Shown piece after piece: positions 11,316-21,988 of a DNA stretch of 64,000 bases. Source of the stretch: Nakataea oryzae. Its lineage: Eukaryota > Ascomycota > Sordariomycetes > Magnaporthales > Magnaporthaceae. A model generated the notes under the pieces. The model saw only the letters and a program-made list of their open reading frames with translations. It was not told where the DNA came from and did no database searches. The translations under genes and the position numbers were made by a program. The stretch covers positions 1 through 64,000 of the forward strand of contig PYSQ01000086.1 in NCBI GenBank assembly GCA_003049435.1, written 5' to 3'. How positions within the stretch are numbered: position 1 is the stretch's first letter; every line of letters begins with the position of its first letter.

Positions 11316-13117
11316 TTACTTGGTCGAGACATGCACCAGCTTTGTGACCGTCATCCCGTCGGCCAACACCTCCGCCTTCTCCTCTAGTCTATACCCGCGC
11401 CAGCTCGGGATCAATATTGTCCAGACATACCAGTAAAAGACACCAAATGCCAGACTATTTGCGCGGGAGAACAAGGTCCAGCGTTAGCAATATCCCACCA
11501 TAGATGCATGAGCAAAACTTACATCGACACTCCAACGATGGCGTAAGTGGCATAGAAAAGGCCGTCCGAAGGCGGCTCCTTTGGAGGAAAGAAGGGCGCT
11601 GCGATCAGCGCCAGGCAGAGCGTGATCCTGAGTAGCACGGCCGGGATCCAGGCCCTGAAGGGCCTTTTCAGATCCGGTCGTTTATACCGCAGCCACAGCA
11701 GGCCGACGGACGAGAACAGGGCCACAAACTGGCCGGGGTAGCCCTCGACCTCGAGGATGAAGGAGTAGACCCGCTTCGAGGGCGGGAGGACGATGACCAG
11801 GCAGGACGTGACAAACGTGACGAGGAGTCCGCCCAGCGGCGATCCAAACGGCCGCGTCGTCGACAATGCGCGCGAGAAGGGCAGCAGGCCCTGGCGCGCG
11901 ACCTCCTGCTTGACGCGGGCGAGCGCAAACGCCACGACCATGACGTTGCCCGCGGCCGACAGCGCGACGGCGAGCGGCAGGGCGACGCGGCCGACGCCCG
12001 GGCCAAAGACGCGCTCAAAGAAGAGCGCGGCGATGAGCTCGCCGCTGGCCTTGATCTCGGCCACGGGCACCACGGCCAGGTAGGCGACGTTGATGAGCAG
12101 GTAGAGCCCGCACGCGGTCGCCAGGGCGGCGCGCGTGACGAAGCGCAGGGTCCGGACGGGGTCCTTGACCTCGTTGAGGACGTTGTTGGCGTTCTCGAGC
12201 CCCGCGAACGAGTAGAAGACCTTGAAGAGCGAGGTTGCCATGGCGCCCCAGTTCCAGTTGCTGTCGTCCCAGAGGCCTTGCCAGCCCAGTGTTCTCTGGC
12301 CTGCGCCAGGGGGCAGGGTGTCGTGCGCCGCGTATCCCTCGTGCTCGGGGTGGTGGTCGGCCGGGCGCAGCGTGACGACGTATAGCCCGCAAACGATCAT
12401 AAAGATCACCATGCAGACCTTCATCCAGCCCAGCCAGTTCTGCAGCTTGATGCCGAAGCGTGGGAAGACGCCGTGGATAAAGGTCACAGCCGCCAACAGG
12501 GACACGGCCAGCCCCTTACGCACAAGATCGCCGACCTCGTCCTCGCCGTAGCCCATGGCGAACAAGACGTACTGACTAAACACGACGCAGTTGCTGGCCG
12601 AGAAGCCCAGAAATATGGCGAGGATGGTGAACATGGTGGTGGCCAGCAGGCGCGGGCGGCGGTAGGTGAACTCGAGGTAGACCTTTTCTCCGCCCGAGCG
12701 CGGCAGCATGCATCCGTACTCGAGCGCGCACGAGAGCCCGCAGGCGGCCACGACAGCGCCCGCAACCCACAGCGACAAGGCGAGGCCGGGGCTGCCGGCG
12801 GAACGGAGGATGGAGCCCGGCGTGGCGAAGATGCCGCTGCCGATGACGCGCGATATCACCAGGATATACGCGCTGCGCCGGTTGAGCGTCCTCCCCAGCG
12901 GTGATGATTCCGGCAGCACATCGTCCTCGACGGCGCGCGACGGCTGCGACGGGTCGAGCACGCTCTCTTCTTCCTCGGACGTGAGCGTCGACCTGGAGCT
13001 CAGCGAGGCCTTGGACGAGACGGACCCGCGCCTCGGAGTGGAGGCGGACGGTGGCGTTGTGGACGCCGAAGACGCCGAGAGCAGCGGCTCCCGCTCTGGG
13101 ATGTAGTGGTGGGACAT
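11316..13117 (-). CDS. Amino-acid permease, LAT/high-affinity methionine permease (MUP1-like) type
   Basis: Predicted 577-aa plasma-membrane amino-acid transporter of the APC superfamily. Exons (minus): 13117-11523 and 11454-11316, separated by a 68-nt intron with branch GCTAAC; the isoleucine codon is split in phase. A Ser/Thr-rich N-terminal tail of about 85 residues (acidic patch SEEEESVLDP) precedes the first helix, VISRVIGSGIFATPGSIL, which is the classic unwound TM1 glycine motif. More helices follow: LWVAGAVVAACGLSCALEYG, LLATTMFTILAIFLGFSAS, SLFKVFYSFAGLENANNVLN, and others to about twelve. The last exon contributes ILAFGVFYWYVWTILIPSW and a short cytoplasmic tail. ATG 13117 is the first in-frame ATG. 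Methionine as substrate is a family inference. Confidence 0.87.
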
Positions 13118-13767
13118 TTTAGTGGATTCTGTGAGGCTTGCATGGTCAGACACAAGGCCCGCTGCCAGCAACGATGTGGGTATATAAGGCGCTGCTTAGA
13201 CGGGCGGGCTGACGGTGACCAAGCGCTCACGCCGCGCCCTGCTGTTGAGGAAAGTCAAGCTCGGACACGGGGGTTTGGAGTGGCCGTAGCCAATGCACGC
13301 CCAACCAGTGTTTCTGTGGGTGCAGGAAATCGCACCTGGTTTTGGGGCAGGTAGATGGGCGCCCGCAGCCGTCGCGATGCGGCCCTGGGAGACAGGCCAG
13401 CGGCATCAATGCGTCGTCGGAGCCGCGGGCGACGAAGCCCGCGCTTGACAAATACACATGGCGCCGAGCAACGTTGATGGAGGGAGCAGGTGGGTGGAAG
13501 ATGACCTCTTGAGTGGCCGTTGCTCAGACGCGACCTTCATTGCGCAATCCCAAGCTGTTTCAGCCTGGCGCGCGCTGGGTTCGCTGCTGTTGTTTTGTTG
13601 CGTCATTACTTTCTGGATGACGAGCTTTCGGATCCTTAGTGGGGCTGGGGTGTATTTATCTGATTATGCACGCACACCAGGGACACAATGACCATGGAGA
13701 AAGTGCGTATGTGTGTAAATTGCCCGGAACAGTACAACCTTGTAAATTTGTAAATGATAAATGTTAC
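13118..13767. other. Promoter side of the permease, no gene seen
   Basis: Non-coding spacer between the permease start and the end of the broken nucleotidyltransferase-like gene. No gene seen. Confidence 0.5.
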
Positions 13768-14412
13768 TCAGTAGCCCATCAGCGCCATTGCGGCAGGGAT
13801 ATTATTCGGTCCCAGAAGTGCTGCAATCACCAAACGGCCAAGCTGCCCCAGACATGTTTCTCCAGCCCTGGATAGCCAGTCCAGCTCCTCTTCATCGAGC
13901 GCTGGGAACTCTTGTTCCCCGTTCCTGCTTGCCACCTCCGCCAAAAGCCACCGAAAGTCAGCAAGGTCGCCGTCGCTGCCTCTGTCCGCCACCGTTACCG
14001 CTCTTAACAGCAGCAGATCTGGCAGCGACGCGACGGAGCCCCCGCCACCGTGGAACAACGGCTCCGGCCTGTGTATCCGCCCGACGCAGCTCCCAGATCC
14101 CCCCAGCTCGATGATGTTAACTCGGACCCGGAAGCCTTGCGGGGAGTCAAAGGCGATCTTGCCGTCGGGCTCCAACGCGAAACCAAGAGCGCCGGCCGAA
14201 GCCCCCTCCCAGATGTCGATCAGCGCATCCTGCGGCGCGGCAACATCTACGTCTTCCGTCTTCTAAATAGAAGAGTGGGCCACACTCGCCGCGCCACCGA
14301 CCAGAACCAGCTGGCAGCGGAGCGACGGCCGCACCAGGAGGGCGAGGGAGCGGAAGCACTCGAAGATTGCTGCGCGTATCGGGGCAGGGATTGGCACGTT
14401 CGGATTGGGCAT
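13768..14412 (-). pseudogene. Nucleotidyltransferase-like gene broken by one in-frame TAG
   Basis: A single minus-strand frame of 214 sense codons runs from ATG 14412 (MPNPNVPIPAPIR) to the stop at 13768, interrupted only by TAG at 14265-14263. Before the stop, CQLVLVGGAASVAHSSI has the GG-x-A start of a nucleotidyltransferase fold. Straight after it, KTEDVDVAAPQDAL supplies the expected D-x-D metal-binding pair, so the stop sits between two halves of one active site. The rest (IAFDSPQGFRVRVNIIELGG, LPDLLLLRAVTVADRGSDGD, LADFRWLLAEV) resembles fungal proteins of this fold with a C-terminal helical part. There is no intron consensus that removes the TAG without losing the motif. It is a recent nonsense pseudogene, a readthrough product, or a sequence error; substrate unknown. 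Confidence 0.7.
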
Positions 14413-15093
14413 CTTGTGGCAGGCGAGGGGCGGGCAGGGACGGGCAAGCTCGTGGCGATCTGCTCTACTTTGACACGCCAAGTAATTTGTCAGCTGTTAA
14501 TGCCGGGATCTTCACGGGAAATGCAGCTTCAAAATCCTGGCGGCTACAAGACTCTGCAAGCTGCAAAAGAAACATTGTCTATTGTAGATACTTACATAGT
14601 GGACTATGGAAAAGTCGAAAGACAGACGATCGACGCTCGAGATGTCTGGGCAGAGCCGGGCAGCCGTACTCCAGAAAATGTTTTTATAATACATCTAAGT
14701 GATGCTGATGTTAGCATAAGATTTGCGCATAACGATCCATCATCATGTAGTTTGAGTAATTACCCAAAAAGTGCTGTTCTGGAGGCTGTAGAAAGAAATA
14801 AGAGCAGGAAATCTTGGACGCCAGGGGAAAACCAGAGAAGTTGTATGACAACATGGGGACATAAACTAGGGGTTCATCCCCTAAAATCCTAGATAGCACT
14901 TTCCAGTCAGCATAATACCAAAGTCTAGTCCTTGAAGCATGATGGAAAGAAGGACTCGGATGCAACTGCACATCAATACTAGCCAGAAGGCGCTGTAATT
15001 TCCCTGGAAAGAAAGTCCATCGCCACTGGTCTATGCTTATTGAAATGATGTGTGATTTGGTTCTATCCCATACACGCCTAGATAGTTTACTAA
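14413..15093. other. Intergenic, no gene seen
   Basis: AT-richer spacer upstream of the broken nucleotidyltransferase-like gene and downstream of the phosphoesterase. Short frames only. Confidence 0.5.
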
Positions 15094-16119
15094 TTAATGA
15101 TCCAATCGATCCGCACGTGGCAGTCCCAGCTCTACCACCCAGGGCAGCTGCGGCCCGTCGTCGAGCGCCTCGATTGCAGCGTTCACGAACAGCGTCTGCT
15201 CCCCAGCCCGCAACGGCAGGCCGCCATCCTCGCCCTCACCACCCTCGCCGCAGCAGCTCGTCCGGCGGCAGCCGTCGGCCCTCAGCGCCCGGAGTCTCCT
15301 TTCCTTGCCGGCGGCGACGTCGGGCGAGTCCCACCTGCCCGGCCGCAGCGTCGCCAGGCTCTCGAGCAGGACCGACCCGTCGTTGTCGATGGCGGAGAAG
15401 TGCGACGGCGGCTGCACCTGCTCCTCCTTCCTCCACGTGACGAGCCTGGCGCCCCAGCCCTCGTGGATATGGCCGAAGCAGTGCATCCGCGGCCGGGCCC
15501 GGGCAACGGCCGCGAAGAGGTGTTCGCACCCGCCCCGCCGGCCGTCGGCGGTCCTGTCGAGCACGCCCAGCGGTGGGCTGTGCGTGATGGCCACGTCCAC
15601 GCCCCCTGTCCCTTCGGCCCCAACGGCGAAGTCGTGGTACTCCCCGCGCTTGTACTGGAAGCCCCAGTCAGCCTCGAGAGATGCGGTGAAGGGGCTCGCG
15701 TAGACCCGCAGCCTGGCCCCGTTGGCCAGATTGAAGTGGTGGATGCCTTCGTCCAGGAAGGTGATGCCGCCGTTATCTTTGTCAAGGCCGGGGTCGGAAA
15801 ATAGACGTCGCGCCTCGCCGAAGTCGCCGTACGTCTCTTTTATCGAGTCGGGCTCGATGTTTGATACGCGAGCGGCCAAGGCGATCTTTTGCTCGTATGT
15901 TGACGTGTCGAGGGTGAAATCGTGATTTCCGGCAATCACCAGCTTCAGAGGCGCGTTGATTTGCTTGAGAAGACTGATAGCAGCCCGGAATTCATCCAGT
16001 TTGGACTCGTCGGTCAGGTCACCACAATGTATGGCAACATCAACGGGTTCGTTCGGGATGACCAGCCCTTGTTGGGTGTGGGTATCAGAGATAATCAAGA
16101 AAGTGGTCTTGACGTCCAT
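15094..16119 (-). CDS. Calcineurin-like metallophosphoesterase
   Basis: Intronless 341-aa gene for a dinuclear-metal phosphoesterase. Metal-binding motifs appear in order: D-x-H in ISDTHTQQ near the N-terminus, GD in HCGDLTDE, the GNHD box in VIAGNHDFTLD, a histidine in THSPPLGVLD, and G-H-x-H in CFGHIHEGWG. The length, the 'D-x-H followed by N-E-P-V-D-V-A-I-H-C-G-D' layout and LKLVIAGNHDF match the fungal MPPED/Ser-Thr-phosphatase-like branch. The C-terminal 70 residues are Gly/Arg/Glu-rich and less conserved. No signal peptide, so probably cytosolic. Substrate is not predictable. ATG 16119 lies just before the first motif, as in the family. Confidence 0.88.
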   Translation of the reverse strand: MDVKTTFLIISDTHTQQGLVIPNEPVDVAIHCGDLTDESKLDEFRAAISLLKQINAPLKLVIAGNHDFTLDTSTYEQKIALAARVSNIEPDSIKETYGDFGEARRLFSDPGLDKDNGGITFLDEGIHHFNLANGARLRVYASPFTASLEADWGFQYKRGEYHDFAVGAEGTGGVDVAITHSPPLGVLDRTADGRRGGCEHLFAAVARARPRMHCFGHIHEGWGARLVTWRKEEQVQPPSHFSAIDNDGSVLLESLATLRPGRWDSPDVAAGKERRLRALRADGCRRTSCCGEGGEGEDGGLPLRAGEQTLFVNAAIEALDDGPQLPWVVELGLPRADRLDH

Positions 16120-16790
16120 CTCGAAATGAGCTGTATGTGGGTACGCGTTTATTCAAACTGCTGTTGGGAGGCAAGACGCCGGAAAGAGGATACAGAGAGT
16201 ATTGTCTACCCGATTGAAGCGGACGGATGACAGGAGGAGCATTTTTTCAATTCATGCTGGAGGAGAGTTGAGATATACTGGCCCTCAAGCTCACCTCCGG
16301 TACATGGTTAAACCAAAGAGCTCCGCCACAGTTTCAACTTGGAGTGTATTTTATTTTGGGTTTGTAGAGCAGTGCGTGTGGAAAGACTCATCACAAAACT
16401 ATATTACGATGAAGTATATCCAAAAGAAGAGGTGGCGATTAAAGCCAGGTAGAAGTAAATTTAACATGGTACTTCGTGATCGACATGTGACGAGTGCCAT
16501 GTCTAGCTGATGCGCGAAAAATTTGGGCGTCATTTTGTGGAGTCTCTTGTTCAAACTACCGAATCTGGTAGGACTTGGGGGAAATGTGCTGAGGATAACA
16601 GCGAAGAGGGGCGTCCGACGTGATGCGTTTTCGAGCCAGACATAATTACCAGCGGGCAACAGTCATACTCCCTGCGCACATAATCATGGGCACTGGCCCT
16701 TCTGACCATTTATGTCTCCCATCCCCAGGGTTCTTTACCTCCAGCTATCATATTAGTAAATGCCACAGTTCAGTAACTTGATTGGCGAAT
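16120..16790. other. Intergenic 5' of the phosphoesterase
   Basis: AT-richer non-coding DNA leading up to the MITE insertion. No gene seen. Confidence 0.5.
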
Positions 16791-16798
16791 GGCTGGAG

Positions 16799-16950
16799 TA
16801 AGGTTGGCCAAAACCCGTAAAATGGACCCGTTTGGACCCAAAGCTTAATTCATTTGTTAAGAAATTACCTACATTACCAAGGAATTCTCTAACAATCAGA
16901 TTAAGCTTCGGGTCCAAACGGGTCCATTTTACGGGTTTTGGCCAACCTTA
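16799..16950. mobile_element. 152-bp MITE with 51-bp terminal inverted repeats
   Basis: The left arm (16799-16849, starting TAAGGTTGGCCAAAACCCG) and right arm (16900-16950) are reverse complements over 51 bp with a single mismatch. They enclose a 50-bp AT-rich spacer. The element has no coding capacity. The 8 bases GGCTGGAG occur directly before it (16791-16798) and directly after it (16951-16958), as a target-site duplication would. An 8-bp duplication suggests mobilisation by a hAT-type transposase, although the tips do not look like canonical hAT ends; with TA included at the left end other superfamilies cannot be excluded. The near-perfect arms indicate recent insertion. Confidence 0.88.
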
Positions 16951-16958
16951 GGCTGGAG

Positions 16959-17621
16959 GCGGCTGAGCCTGAGGTTTGCAGAAGGACCCTTGAGATAATA
17001 CGTCTTCATCTGGGTCACATCAGACCTTCCCAGATTTGTAATTAGCAGGCCGCATCACCACGCATTTGGTAGATAACGAGCAAGACAACGGACCCAATCC
17101 AATGGCTGCAGGCGTTTTCCAGCACAGAAGTCCGATGCCAGGGCTGAATGCTAGCGCGAGCATCTCGCGTATTTGGTGTCCTCGTGGCGGCGGCCTGGCC
17201 AAACCAGAATCGTCTAAATCTCAGCCCTGGGGGAATGCAGGGGGTTTTCGGAAGAGGCGTCAGAGCCAGCCGACGTACCCCTGCCATGAAGACGCAAAAG
17301 GGGGAAGTCGAAGGAGCTGAGGAGCGGGCTCTTCTAACGGGCCTTGCCAGTCAAACTTCTTAACAGGCCGCCCCCCTGCGTGTTCTGACCGTGAGTGGGT
17401 AGACGTGAGCTTTCCCTTTGGAGACTCTCCCAAACCCGCGTTTGCCTAGCAGTCCTCAAAAAGGGAACTGGTGATTTTCTGGGACGAAACTGACGCCGAC
17501 GACCAAAATGGCAGTCCCGCCACCAACACCAGCGCCCACTCCAGCCCGAGCAGGGCCAGATCCGCAGCATGACCAAAGCCCCGGCGCCCTGCGGGCCCGG
17601 GGGGCGATCGCACCGCGGGCC
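16959..17621. other. Intergenic, probable 5' region of the membrane protein
   Basis: No independent gene. The upstream ATG at 17508 is in frame with the next gene, but the family-like N-terminus starts at 17622. Confidence 0.4.
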
Positions 17622-18636
17622 ATGACGTACGCGCCGCTCCAGACGCCGTGGACGCAGCCGGCGTCGTGCCCGGGCAACACGCCGACGGTGATCGCGGGCA
17701 CCTGCAACACCATGAGCGGCTGCTCGGCGTACCCGGCGGCGTCGGTGACGCGCGCGCTGAGCTCGGGAGCCCAGGTCAACGCGCCGCACTTCACGACCAG
17801 CAAGATCATGACGTCGACCGAGTGCATGCCGCCGGGGTACCTGGCCATGGAGTCCTTCTACTTCACGGCGGCGCCGGGGTGCCCGGGCGGCTTCGCGACG
17901 GCGGCCACGTCGTCGTACTACTCGACGCTTCTGGTTGCGTGCTGTCCGAGGTAGGATGTTTTTTTTTTTCTTTTTTTTCTTTTTCGTTTTCCGTTTTGGG
18001 TCTCCTGCCTCCTCCCGTCAAGAGCGTCTCAGCGAGAGGTGTTCTAGGATATAGACCAGCCAACTGACCTATGCTCCCACGGCAGCAACTACCCCACGGC
18101 GACGTGGCTCACGGGCGAGGGCGTCTGGCACTGCTACGGCATCAAGTCGGTCTCGTCGGGCCAGGTCTTCACCCTCGCGGCGCGCGGCATGATCACCGTC
18201 TCGGCCGCCAACCTGGACTTTTGGTACTCCGAGTCCATCATCGGCACGACGGCCTGGCCCTCGCCCACGACGGCCTACGTCCTGCACCCGGCCGTCAACC
18301 TCATCTACTCGACCTCGGCGGCGGCTCCGGCGGCGGCACCTCCTCGACGACGGCCGCGGGCGCCTTCACCCTCTTCAGCCTCGGCATCGGCGGCAGCATC
18401 GCCATCGTGGTGATCGTGGCCGCCGCCTGCCTCGTCCTGCTCGGCTTGCTGGCCTGCTTCTGCGTGCGGCTGGTGCGCGGCCGCCGCGCGGGCCCGGCAC
18501 CCGTCGTGCTGCAGCCGCTGCCGCCACAGCAGNGCAGCAGTACGCCGCGTACCAGCCGCAGCAGTTCCAGAGTGGGACTCCGGCACCGCCGTTTCAAGAG
18601 CAAAAGCGCCCCAACAGCCACGTATCCCAGGCTTGA
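17622..18636 (+). CDS. Single-pass membrane protein with Cys-rich ectodomain; frame broken at two points
   Basis: Unknown-function fungal surface protein. Exon 1 (17622-17950) gives MTYAPLQTPWTQPASCPGNT and a Cys/Ser/Thr-rich ectodomain (CNTMSGCSAYPAAS, ECMPPGYLAMESFYF, GCPGGF). After a 135-nt intron with a long pyrimidine run (17951-18085), exon 2 continues SNYPTATWLTGEGVWHCYG and DFWYSESIIGTTAWP. Near 18315-18330 the frame must shift by one base: the TM segment SIAIVVIVAAACLVLLGLLA and basic CVRLVRGRR are in another frame. Near the single N at 18533 it must shift again to read QQYAAYQPQQFQSG and end HVSQA at TGA 18634-18636. The order of ectodomain, TM helix and Gln/Pro-rich tail is coherent, so indels or assembly errors in GC-rich repeats are more likely than a dead gene. 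An in-frame ATG at 17508 could extend the N-terminus. Confidence 0.6.
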
Positions 18637-19892
18637 TTTGGGAGGAGGGTGGGCTGAGGACGAGGGGTTGCGCACAATCGTAATAGGGTGCTCGTTCAAA
18701 ACTTGTAATACTACAGAGCAGAGAACACGCTTGTTCGGCAGGCGCAAAGAGCCACGACCCTCTGTTTTTACACATGCCGGTGATCATTCGCCATCGAGGT
18801 GGCGCGTTAGATATCTTGATCGTTACCACCATACCGCCGCTGGGCTGAGACTGAAGCGAGCGTCCGGGGCGGCCTGTCCGGTGGAATCCATCTCCATTTT
18901 CACGTGCGCAGGGTGCCGCCGATCTGCCCTGCGGGACCCGCCGCCCCTCCTCAGCCCCGTTCCGGGACACCACTGCACCAAGCACAGTGGCGGCATCCCA
19001 CGGCGCCCGAATGCCCCCGACTCCGACCCCCACCCCTGCCCTGCCCTGCCCTGCTGGGTTCGGAGAGCCGGATCCCCGCGACGCTCCGTTCCATCCCCGG
19101 AACAACGCGATTCCGCGGCCCGGAGACAAAACGACCTCGCCAGCCTCGCAGCCACATGCTTTATTACCTAGTTCTACGTAGTCTAGGTCGTGCGTGGCGA
19201 GCCAGGCCCACTTACACGTGTCCCCAGCGGCAGCAAACCTGTCCGTCCACCGCACCCTCTGGCGGACTGGCTCATACCCATTCCTGGACTATCGACGCCA
19301 TGCCTGCCCCTCTCTCGCCCCGTGCGGCACGACGGCGTCATGCAACAAGGACAAAGGCGTCTTTTCCAGGGCCACCATCATGCAGATTCTGCGGGCCAAG
19401 CAGGACGGGGACGAGTGAGATGAGTGGGTTACGGATGAGGGGGGTGGATTCTGCAGACCATTGCCGAGTTTCCGTCGCGCATGGATGCAGTGAGGGAGGT
19501 GGGGGGTTGGGCTAGGTCGCTAGATGCCCAGACAGGTAGCTGGTCGGCAGGGCCTTACAGGCTATCACCATTGAAGCCGGGTGGTAGCAAATGCAATCTA
19601 GAGCATTTTTCTTTATTAAAAGCGCAGCTGGCTAGCACCCCAAAGGCGCAGCATGAAACACCAGACCTCCTTGCCCGAACGCCCAAGCCCCATGTTTCTA
19701 TCGTCATGCCGGCTCCTGCCGTGGCATGGTGTAGGTGGCTGCTTATATATGTATTGGAACACTGCCATAACCATCATGAAAAACGAGACAACGACGTGAC
19801 AAAATACGCGCAAAAACACAATTACAAAACCCTGCCATGGCGCAGAAGAGATGTGAGCTCATGAGCCCCTATCTACTCATCAGCTCCCCCTC
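18637..19892. other. Intergenic between convergent genes
   Basis: No convincing gene. One plus-strand frame at about 19194-19418 ends ATIMQILRAKQDGDE and has a slightly protein-like tail, but no start, splice pattern or motif supports it. A CTGCC pentamer is repeated near 19037-19057. Confidence 0.4.
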
Positions 19893-21988
19893 TCAGCTGC
19901 CCCATCCGTTGGGGTCGTTGACCCAGAGCGGCTCCGGGCCGGCAATGGCCACGCCGGCGATTTCCTGCACCTTCACGCCCGACTTGGTTGTCAGCACGCC
20001 GTATAGGTTGCCGTACATGCCGTCGGGCACCGGGGCGAAGCCGTTGCTGCGGAGCACCGTCGTGAACTGCAGGCCGCCCCAGGGGCCGATCCAGGCCATG
20101 TACAGCTCCCCGTCGGGGGCGCCGGCCGGGATCTCGACCGTGACGGCGTTGATCTGGTCGCCGGCGCTGCCGCCGAGACGGTGCTTGTCGGTGAACTTGA
20201 GCGGTGGCAGCACCTTGCCGTCGGCCCCCAGAATTTTGCCGCCCGCAGGCAGGGCGCCGCCGGCGCAGTCGGCCTCGACGTAGCGGTTTCGGACGTAGGC
20301 GTAGCCGAGGCGGGCGGGCAGAAGGGCCTCGCGGGGCGACGCGGCCGCCTTGTGGCTCTGCATCATGTTCATCACGGCGCTCATGCGCGCCTTTGCGCCC
20401 AGCTGCGACGCGAGCGCGGGCACGAGCCACGGGTCCTGGACCGCGACGAGGCTCACCACGTCCGTCAGCACGCCGATCTGCACAGTGATGAGCGTCTGCA
20501 CCGACTGCAACCAATCGTCCAGGTTGTCCAGGGCGGTGCCGGGGCGCACGGGGCAGGCGTCGGGAACGCGCTTGTTGTAATTCTGCAGCGAGTCGGTCGC
20601 CGTCTGGCGGTGCACCAGGGCCTGAGCCGCCATGGAGCCGATGGTGCTGACGATGGACTTCGGGTACATGTTAGCCCAGCCGCCGGGCCCCGCGGCCTTG
20701 AGCTTGTCGAAGCCGCTCCAGAGGATGTTGAGGATGACGTTATCGAGGAAGAGGACCAGCTGAAGCAGCTCGACGGCGTCTTCCGAGATCTGGGGCGCGA
20801 AGCCGTAGTTGAGGGGCTGCCGACCGCCGGCCATGTCGTAGACAATACCAGTCATGTTCTCGCCGGGCTTGGGGACCTTGTCGATGATGCCCTTGTCGGC
20901 CGGCTGGAAGTTGAGCACGTTGGTGCCGCCAAAGGTGGCCACGTTGGTTCCGTTGACGCTCAGCGTGCCGCCCTGGGGCGCCTTGGGCGGGATGGTGCTC
21001 GCCGTCGCGTTGCGGGCGTTTGACGCAAAGGCCGCGAGCGTGTTGCCCTGGGGCGGGGCGTTGACGCTGCCGACCATGCCCGCCTGGCAGTGCCTGCCCT
21101 GGCCGCAGTAGAACCAGATGGGCTTCTCGTCCGTCACCTTGATGTGAAAGAGGGCGCCCGATGGCCGGACCTGGGTGGGGATGAAGCCGCTGCTGAAGCC
21201 GCCGCCTTCCAGGGGCTGGCATGGCTTGTCGAACGAGGATTGGACTACCGAGTGGTTCTGTCGAGCGGGGCAAAGGCCTGGTTAGAGTCCCAAGGCTGCT
21301 TCTAGTCAAGGGCACATATGTCTACTTACTGCCGGGTTGAAGCTGAACTGCACCACAGTACCCTTCGGCTCGATGAGGTTGTTGGGAGTAAATGTGAAGG
21401 AGCCGTTCGAGCCGCCGACCTGAACCTTGGCGATGCGCTCACCGCCAACTGGAATTCCTCCCGGGGGGCCACCTGGCGGCGACAGGGTGGCGACGGTCTC
21501 CTGGGCCTTCTTCTTGAACTCGGCGTGGGTGTTCCCTGGCCCCTCAGGACGACTGCGTGCGAGTAGGTGTTAGCAAGGTGCTGGCATTCTGGGTGCAGCG
21601 GGCAGCCCTACGCGTTGACGGAGTGGACCATGCCCTGCTGGCAGTGGTTTCCCTGCGCGCAGTAGAACCAGAGCGGCTTTTTGTCGTTGATGGTGATAGT
21701 GAAGCTGGTGGTCGAGGGCACATCGGGAGACTGGCTGGGCACGAATGCCGAGAAGATGAGCTCCTTGTTGTCTAGCGGCCTACAGGGCTCGCGGAAAGAC
21801 GACGCGACCACGCTGTGGTTCCTTGCGTAGAACTGGTACGTGACCGTGTCGCCCTTCTTTGCATCGGGGATGACCTCGGGGTCAAACTTGAGGCCACCCC
21901 TACCCACGGCGACGATCCACTCCTTGCCCTGGGCGACCGAGGCCAGGAGGGCCGTGGGCAGGAGGATTAATCTCGGCGAGAAGCGCAT
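19893..21988 (-). CDS. Secreted protein with two cupredoxin domains and a long helical C-terminal domain
   Basis: Predicted 654-aa extracellular copper protein. Exons (minus): 21988-21612, 21552-21330, 21257-19893; both introns (59 and 72 nt) keep phase, the first with branch GCTAAC. Signal peptide: RLILLPTALLASVAQG. Cupredoxin 1 has the type-1 copper ligand set: His in RNHSVVASSF, then Cys, His and Met in WFYCAQGNHCQQGM. Cupredoxin 2 repeats it with NHSVVQSSF and WFYCGQGRHCQAGM; the second intron falls just before this repeat's His motif. After FGGTNVLNFQPAD come about 330 residues, mostly helical (DAVELLQLVLFLDNVILNIL, LDDWLQSVQTLITVQIGVLT), with a beta-rich end. The helical part looks loosely ferritin-like (Rds1-type); that is a guess. 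Possible roles are copper binding or wall-associated redox chemistry. ATG 21988 is the first in frame. Confidence 0.83.

Noticed and set aside
11668..12904. Long frames overlapping the permease on other frames
   Set aside because: Shadows of the permease exon, which has TM motifs and in-phase splicing.
14050..14892. 280-codon plus-strand frame
   Set aside because: Antisense to the nucleotidyltransferase-like gene; no motif and extends into AT-rich spacer.
19194..19418. Plus-strand frame ending RAKQDGDE
   Set aside because: Tail looks protein-like but there is no supportable start, exon or family.
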